Source: Aricia agestis
Taxonomy: Eukaryota > Arthropoda > Insecta > Lepidoptera > Lycaenidae
NCBI RefSeq assembly: GCF_905147365.1
Contig: NC_056427.1
Location: 2,485,001-2,549,000 of the forward strand
Direction of reading: 5' to 3'
DNA: 64,000 nt
The notes under the pieces were generated by a model. That model was not told the origin of the DNA, did no database searches, and saw nothing but the letters and a program-made list of their open reading frames with translations. Position numbers and translations under genes: made by a program. The first letter of the stretch is position 1. Each line of letters opens with the position of its first letter. Positions 60,484 to 64,000 of this stretch are shown here, in pieces.

Positions 60484-60961
60484 TAACTAGCTGTCCCGGT
60501 GAGCTTCGTGTCACTTTAAAACCTTCCCTGGACTTCTACGAATATTTTAAGACTAAAATCAGCCCAATCCGTTCCGCTGTTATCGAGTTTTAGCGTTACT
60601 AACACAATTGAAAATCCATTTTTATATATAAGATACTAGCGGCCTGCCCCGGATTCGCGCGGATATAAAATATATAGCCACTGAAAAAATGATTAAAATC
60701 GATTCAGCAGTTTTGATTTATATTCAATACTAGCTGTCCCGGTAAATGTTGTTTTGCCATAAAATGATTTCCCTGTTTTCCTGCTTTTCTCTTGAAGTTT
60801 TTTCTGATTTTTTTTTTTCTATAGACCTCACGGAGCCCGAGACCTTTCCAACGAATGCCAAACCGTGAAAATCGGTTCGTGCGTTCTGGAGTTATAGCGT
60901 CAGGAAGGAAAACCCGACTTATTTTTATATAAGTACTAGCACGGAATAGATAATAGTTGGT
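60484..60961. repeat. Three CTAGC-type repeat ends in a row
   Basis: ACTAGCTGTCCCGGTGAGCT (60,486), ACTAGCGGCCTGCCCCGGAT (60,644) and ACTAGCTGTCCCGGTAAATG (60,730) each begin a short repeat whose following text (for example GAAAATCGGTTCGTGCGTTC) ends at another TAC/CTAG junction. They appear to be related termini inserted next to each other. Confidence 0.5.
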
Positions 60962-61240
60962 ACTAGCTGTTGCCCGCGACTTCGTCCGCGTCAGCAAGAT
61001 GTGATAACAAAGTAATAAAAAAAATCCCCTTTTTAAGGTTCCTTTATAAAAAAAGTAAAATATATCCTCCTCCTTTTTGGAAGTCGGTTAAAAAGTAGCC
61101 TAAGTTATTCCTTACTACATCAGTTATGTGCCTAAAAAGTCCCGCCAAAATCGCTTCAGCCATTTCAGAGATTAGCCGGGACAAACAGACAGACAGACAG
61201 ACATACAGACAAAAATTGTAAAAAAATGTTGTTTTGGTGT
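60962..61240 (-). repeat. H1-like terminus with a different body
   Basis: ACTAGCTGTTGCCCGCGACT and TCGTCCGCG are as in H1, but the following CAGCAAGATGTGATAACAAA and AAAATCGCTTCAGCCATTTC are unlike it. A separate subfamily using the same 3' hairpin. Confidence 0.5.
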
Positions 61241-61277
61241 ATGTACTTTATATACATTCATATGCATCAATATTTTT

Positions 61278-61622
61278 ACGTGGAAGAGCCATGCTTCGGC
61301 ACGAATGGGCCAGCTCGACCGGATAAATACCACGTTCTCACAGAAAACCGGCGTGAAACAGCGCTTGCGCTGTGTTTCGCCGAGTGAGTGAGTTTACCGG
61401 AGGCCCAATCCCCTAACACCTACCCTATTCCCTTCCCTACCCTCAACTATTCCCTTCCCTTCCCTTCCCTTCCCTACCCTCCCGTATTACCCTATTCCCT
61501 CTTAAAAGGCCGGCAACGCACTTGCAGCTCTTCTGATGCTGCGAGTGTCCATGGGCGACGGAAGTTGCTTATCATCAGGTGACCCGTTTGCTCGTTTGCC
61601 CCCTCATTTCATAAAAAAAAAA
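61278..61622 (+). mobile_element. SINE-1 copy n
   Basis: A complete copy, ACGTGGAAGAGCCATGCTTC to poly(A). It has one of the longer pyrimidine arrays here (TTCCCTTCCCTTCCCTTCCC inside). Confidence 0.8.
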
Positions 61623-62096
61623 CAAGTTAAAACCGGTTCTTTCAATATTACAAACAGACACTCCAATTTTATTTATATGTAGTATAGATGTATAGATGGA
61701 TGTATAGATGTATAGATTAGATTATATTATTATTATACCTATCATCAAAATCGATATATCGGTAAAGACATGAAAAGGTAAAACAGAAAGATAGACAGTA
61801 CCTTTCGATTTGGCTTAGCAGTCGGTAAAAATAGATTTATTCTGTAGACATAAATTATTGATTCTACAGGACCTGCGTAGGTTTGGGAGTAGAATATTCA
61901 ATTATTTTCTTCAATACTTCATCCCATTGTTCATTATTAATTGAATTTTGTATTCAAATATTTACCATTCTGTCCTTCCTTATCTACAGTAGTAGCGGAC
62001 CCGATAGATGTTGTCCTGCCGGGCTGATTTGTGAAAATCATCTAGGTCGCCATCTAACACACAAAAATCATTCAAATCGGTAAAGCTGTGTGACAT
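61623..62096. other. Unassigned; repeat fragment near the end
   Basis: GATGTATAGATGTATAGATT microsatellite-like text near 61,688-61,720. From 61,990 GCGGACCCGATAGATGTTGT with CCTGCCGGGCTGATTTG is a repeat whose relative is at 63,113 (GGACCCGATAGGCTTTGTCC). No gene. Confidence 0.4.
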
Positions 62097-63090
62097 GGCT
62101 GTCACAGACAGAGCAGACCTATATTAATGTTCAGTACATCCCGGGATGTATATCTTTACATTATATTAATGTATCACACACACAACAGCTGGTAATGTCT
62201 TTCCCTACATTTCAATGGTAGCCGCCCCGCTTGACGCACATTTCAGCTGCTAAAGTGTTATAAAGGCTGTTCTTATTTTTAATGTTGTAATGCCATGGCC
62301 TTTCGAGTTACTTGCTATTAGATTCACTAGATAGTTCATCAGAGAATGATTCGGATTGTAATTTTGATGCGCGCATTGTTACATATTGTGCCAAAAACAG
62401 AATATATCTATATCTATGGACGCTTCACATCACGTCAGTCTGGCCCCATGCTAAGTACCTAAAGGACTTGTGTTACAGGTACCAGACAACGAAAATATAT
62501 TTAATACTTTTATACTATACATATATTTAAGATTTTTATTATATCATACACATATTTAATGCACATCCAGATCCGGGAACATTGACCACTTTTTGTTCCG
62601 TCGGCGGGATTCGAACCCGCGACCCCCGGCTTGAGCTACCAACGCGCTCACCGCTGAGCCACAGAGGTCGTCAAGAACGATGTGGATTGAAGATATTTGA
62701 TTGAAAATAAAGGCTCTGGGGAACAGACTGCCTGCAGTACCTGCTGTGAAGTGCTGTGGTAAGGTGGCAAGTGGCAACACTGTGTGTCTGTCTATCATAC
62801 ACATAATATGATATTATAGTCACAGAAATTTTTGAACATCCTATGAAGAGAAGAGATGTACAGTAATATACAGAAATATATTGAGATGTATTGAGATGTA
62901 TTTAGATGCATATCAAAATATAAATGTATATTTTCATATAGATGTGTATCTTAAGATACGAAGATGTAAAAATATACATTATAGCTTGTGTGTGGTCTCC
63001 TGACGATTTCTATAGAAAGATGTATCGAGATGTATCGGGCTATAATATACATCTTTACATTACCTGTTCTGTCTGTGACAGCCTTTACAC
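62097..63090. mobile_element. DNA transposon with GGCTGTCACAGACAG ends
   Basis: GGCTGTCACAGACAGAGCAG at the left pairs with CTGTTCTGTCTGTGACAGCC at the right. Subterminal AGATGTAT words are reiterated near the right end (62,855-63,060), probable transposase-binding sites. Near 62,312 a frame reads LLLDSLDSSSENDSDCNF, an acidic/Ser-rich start reminiscent of PIF/Harbinger proteins, but it is cut by SINE-3 copy e. No clear target duplication was seen. Confidence 0.5.
62408..62672 (-). mobile_element. SINE-3 copy e
   Basis: The minus strand reads GACGACCTCTGTGGCTCAGC, GGGTTCGAATCCCGCCGACG, body, then CACGTCAGTCTGG-complement and tail. Full length, nested in the GGCTGTCACAGACAG element. Confidence 0.8.
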
Positions 63091-63216
63091 ACACATAGAA
63101 GAATTTATTAAAACGGACCCGATAGGCTTTGTCCTGCATGAAATGTATCTAACTGATTTGTGGAAGAAACCATTTGAAAATGTCCTTTTTATATCGCTAA
63201 AAACATCATACAAAAA
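63091..63216. other. Unassigned; repeat fragment
   Basis: GGACCCGATAGGCTTTGTCC and neighbours resemble the repeat at 61,990. No gene. Confidence 0.35.
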
Positions 63217-63355
63217 ACCGGCCAAGTGCGAGACGGACTCGCGCACGAAGGGTTCGATACCGTTATAGAGGAAAAATATACCAAAAATTGTGCTTTCTGT
63301 ATGGGAATTAGGAGCCCCTCTTACTTTTTTATTTTATTTTAATATTATTATTTGT
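63217..63355 (-). repeat. GGGTTCCGTACCC-family repeat, first half
   Basis: AACCGGCCAAGTGCGAGACG to TTTTAATATTATTATTTG, then an insertion. The repeat resumes near 63,845. Confidence 0.7.
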
Positions 63356-63545
63356 AGGGACCACACATACGTGCATGCTTGCATTATTAACTTGTGTTAC
63401 GTGTTAACTACTTTTGTTATGTGTTTTATAATTATTAGTCTCTCTCTAACCTCCGTATGAGGAACTTATGAATTGTGTTTTGTAAAGACAATAAATAGTT
63501 AATCCGGGGCTCGGCGTTTATTTAATCTCTCTGTCATAAAACTCA
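63353..63545 (+). mobile_element. Possible solo LTR
   Basis: TGTAGGGACCACACATACGT at the start, AATAAATAGTTAATCCGGGG with a polyadenylation signal near 63,491, and TCTCTCTGTCA near the end. TG...CA and AATAAA are compatible with an LTR of about 180 bp, but no duplication, second LTR or internal region is visible. It could also be an unrelated insertion carried with the following SINE. Confidence 0.3.
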
Positions 63546-63830
63546 GACGACCTCTGTGGCTCAGCGGTGAGCGCGTTGGTGGCTCAAGCCGGGGGTCACG
63601 GGTTCGAATCCCGCCGACGGAACAAAAAGTTTTCAAAGTTCCTGGGTCATGGATGTGTATTAAATATGTGTATCTTATAATAAAAAAATCTTAAATATGT
63701 GTATAGTATAAAAGTATTGAATATATTTCCGTTGTCTGGTACCTGTAACACAAGTCCATCAGGTACTTACCACGGGGCCAGACTGACGTGGTGTGAAGCA
63801 TCCATAGATATTATTATTATTATTATTAAA
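63546..63830 (+). mobile_element. SINE-3 copy f, full length
   Basis: GACGACCTCTGTGGCTCAGC with A box, GGGTTCGAATCCCGCCGACG with B box, then AAAAAGTTTTCAAAGTTCCT, CCGTTGTCTGGTACCTGTAA and an (ATT)n tail. It serves as the reference copy for the family. Confidence 0.85.
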
Positions 63831-63844
63831 TATTAAAGTACACA

Positions 63845-64000
63845 TATCATAACTAAGGATTTTGTGGAAAATTCAAGTACCTACCTGTTGCCATTATAGA
63901 GCGAAAAAGCCTAAAAAACGTCACGTTTGTTAAAAATTTGTTTAATTTTTTGCCTACTTTCGCTCTAAAACGGCACATAATCCTTCGTACGCGAGTTCGA
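63845..64000 (-). repeat. GGGTTCCGTACCC-family repeat, continuation to window end
   Basis: GGAAAATTCAAGTACCTACC and GTTGCCATTATAGAGCGAAA match the inner part seen at 15,960 and 19,944. The last 60 bases (ACTTTCGCTCTAAAACGGCA to CCTTCGTACGCGAGTTCGA) look like the opposite end in reverse order, so a rearranged or second copy runs off the window. Confidence 0.6.

Overview
This window looks like a stretch of a lepidopteran (moth or butterfly) nuclear genome made almost entirely of layered transposable elements. The evidence is AT-rich sequence with eukaryotic retroposon structure, tRNA-derived SINEs with A and B boxes, Helitron-type ends (5' TC, 3' hairpin plus CTAG, inserted between A and T), many fold-back MITEs, and repeats such as the GGGTTCCGTACCC family that I recognise as widespread in Lepidoptera. 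I see no convincing host protein gene, no bacterial-type operon, no CRISPR array and no rRNA. The tRNA-like segments are all SINE heads.

Coding capacity is transposon-derived. (1) A degenerate LINE at 0.85-2.55 kb, split by another insertion, has YADE in place of the YADD reverse-transcriptase motif. (2) A LINE on the minus strand (about 15.99-19.94 kb) has one uninterrupted 982-residue endonuclease/reverse transcriptase; it sits inside a GGGTTCCGTACCC repeat whose two halves flank it. (3) A plus-strand CR1-like LINE (about 22.7-27.75 kb) has ORF1, an overlapping endonuclease frame, one frameshift, then a long reverse-transcriptase frame and a (TTTGAA)n tail. (4) An I-clade-like remnant (34.57-36.24 kb) has its RT and RNase H portions separated by a Helitron. 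(5) Two similar RTE-like 3' ends lie at 40.5 and 55.5 kb. (6) A P-superfamily-like DNA transposon (52,585-54,396) has terminal inverted repeats, an exact 8-bp target duplication and a THAP-type first exon; a 754-bp hAT element with its own exact 8-bp duplication is nested in it.

The rest is non-autonomous: about 15 copies of a poly(A)-tailed retroposon (here SINE-1), five of a tRNA-derived SINE with an ACGCCTCC head (SINE-2), six of a second tRNA-derived SINE with a GACGACCTCTGTGGCTCAG head (SINE-3), several Helitron subfamilies, and at least a dozen fold-back/MITE families, some with diagnostic target duplications (TAA/TTA for PIF/Harbinger-like, TTAA for piggyBac/Kolobok-like).

Most notable are the P-like/hAT nest, an apparently perfect 564-bp palindrome at 5.25-5.82 kb, a head-to-head Helitron junction shared by two loci (35.65 and 57.45 kb), a run of adjacent Helitrons at 57.2-59.06 kb, and a palindromic minisatellite at 31.8-32.3 kb. 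All boundaries were read by eye; family names are assigned from motifs, not database searches.
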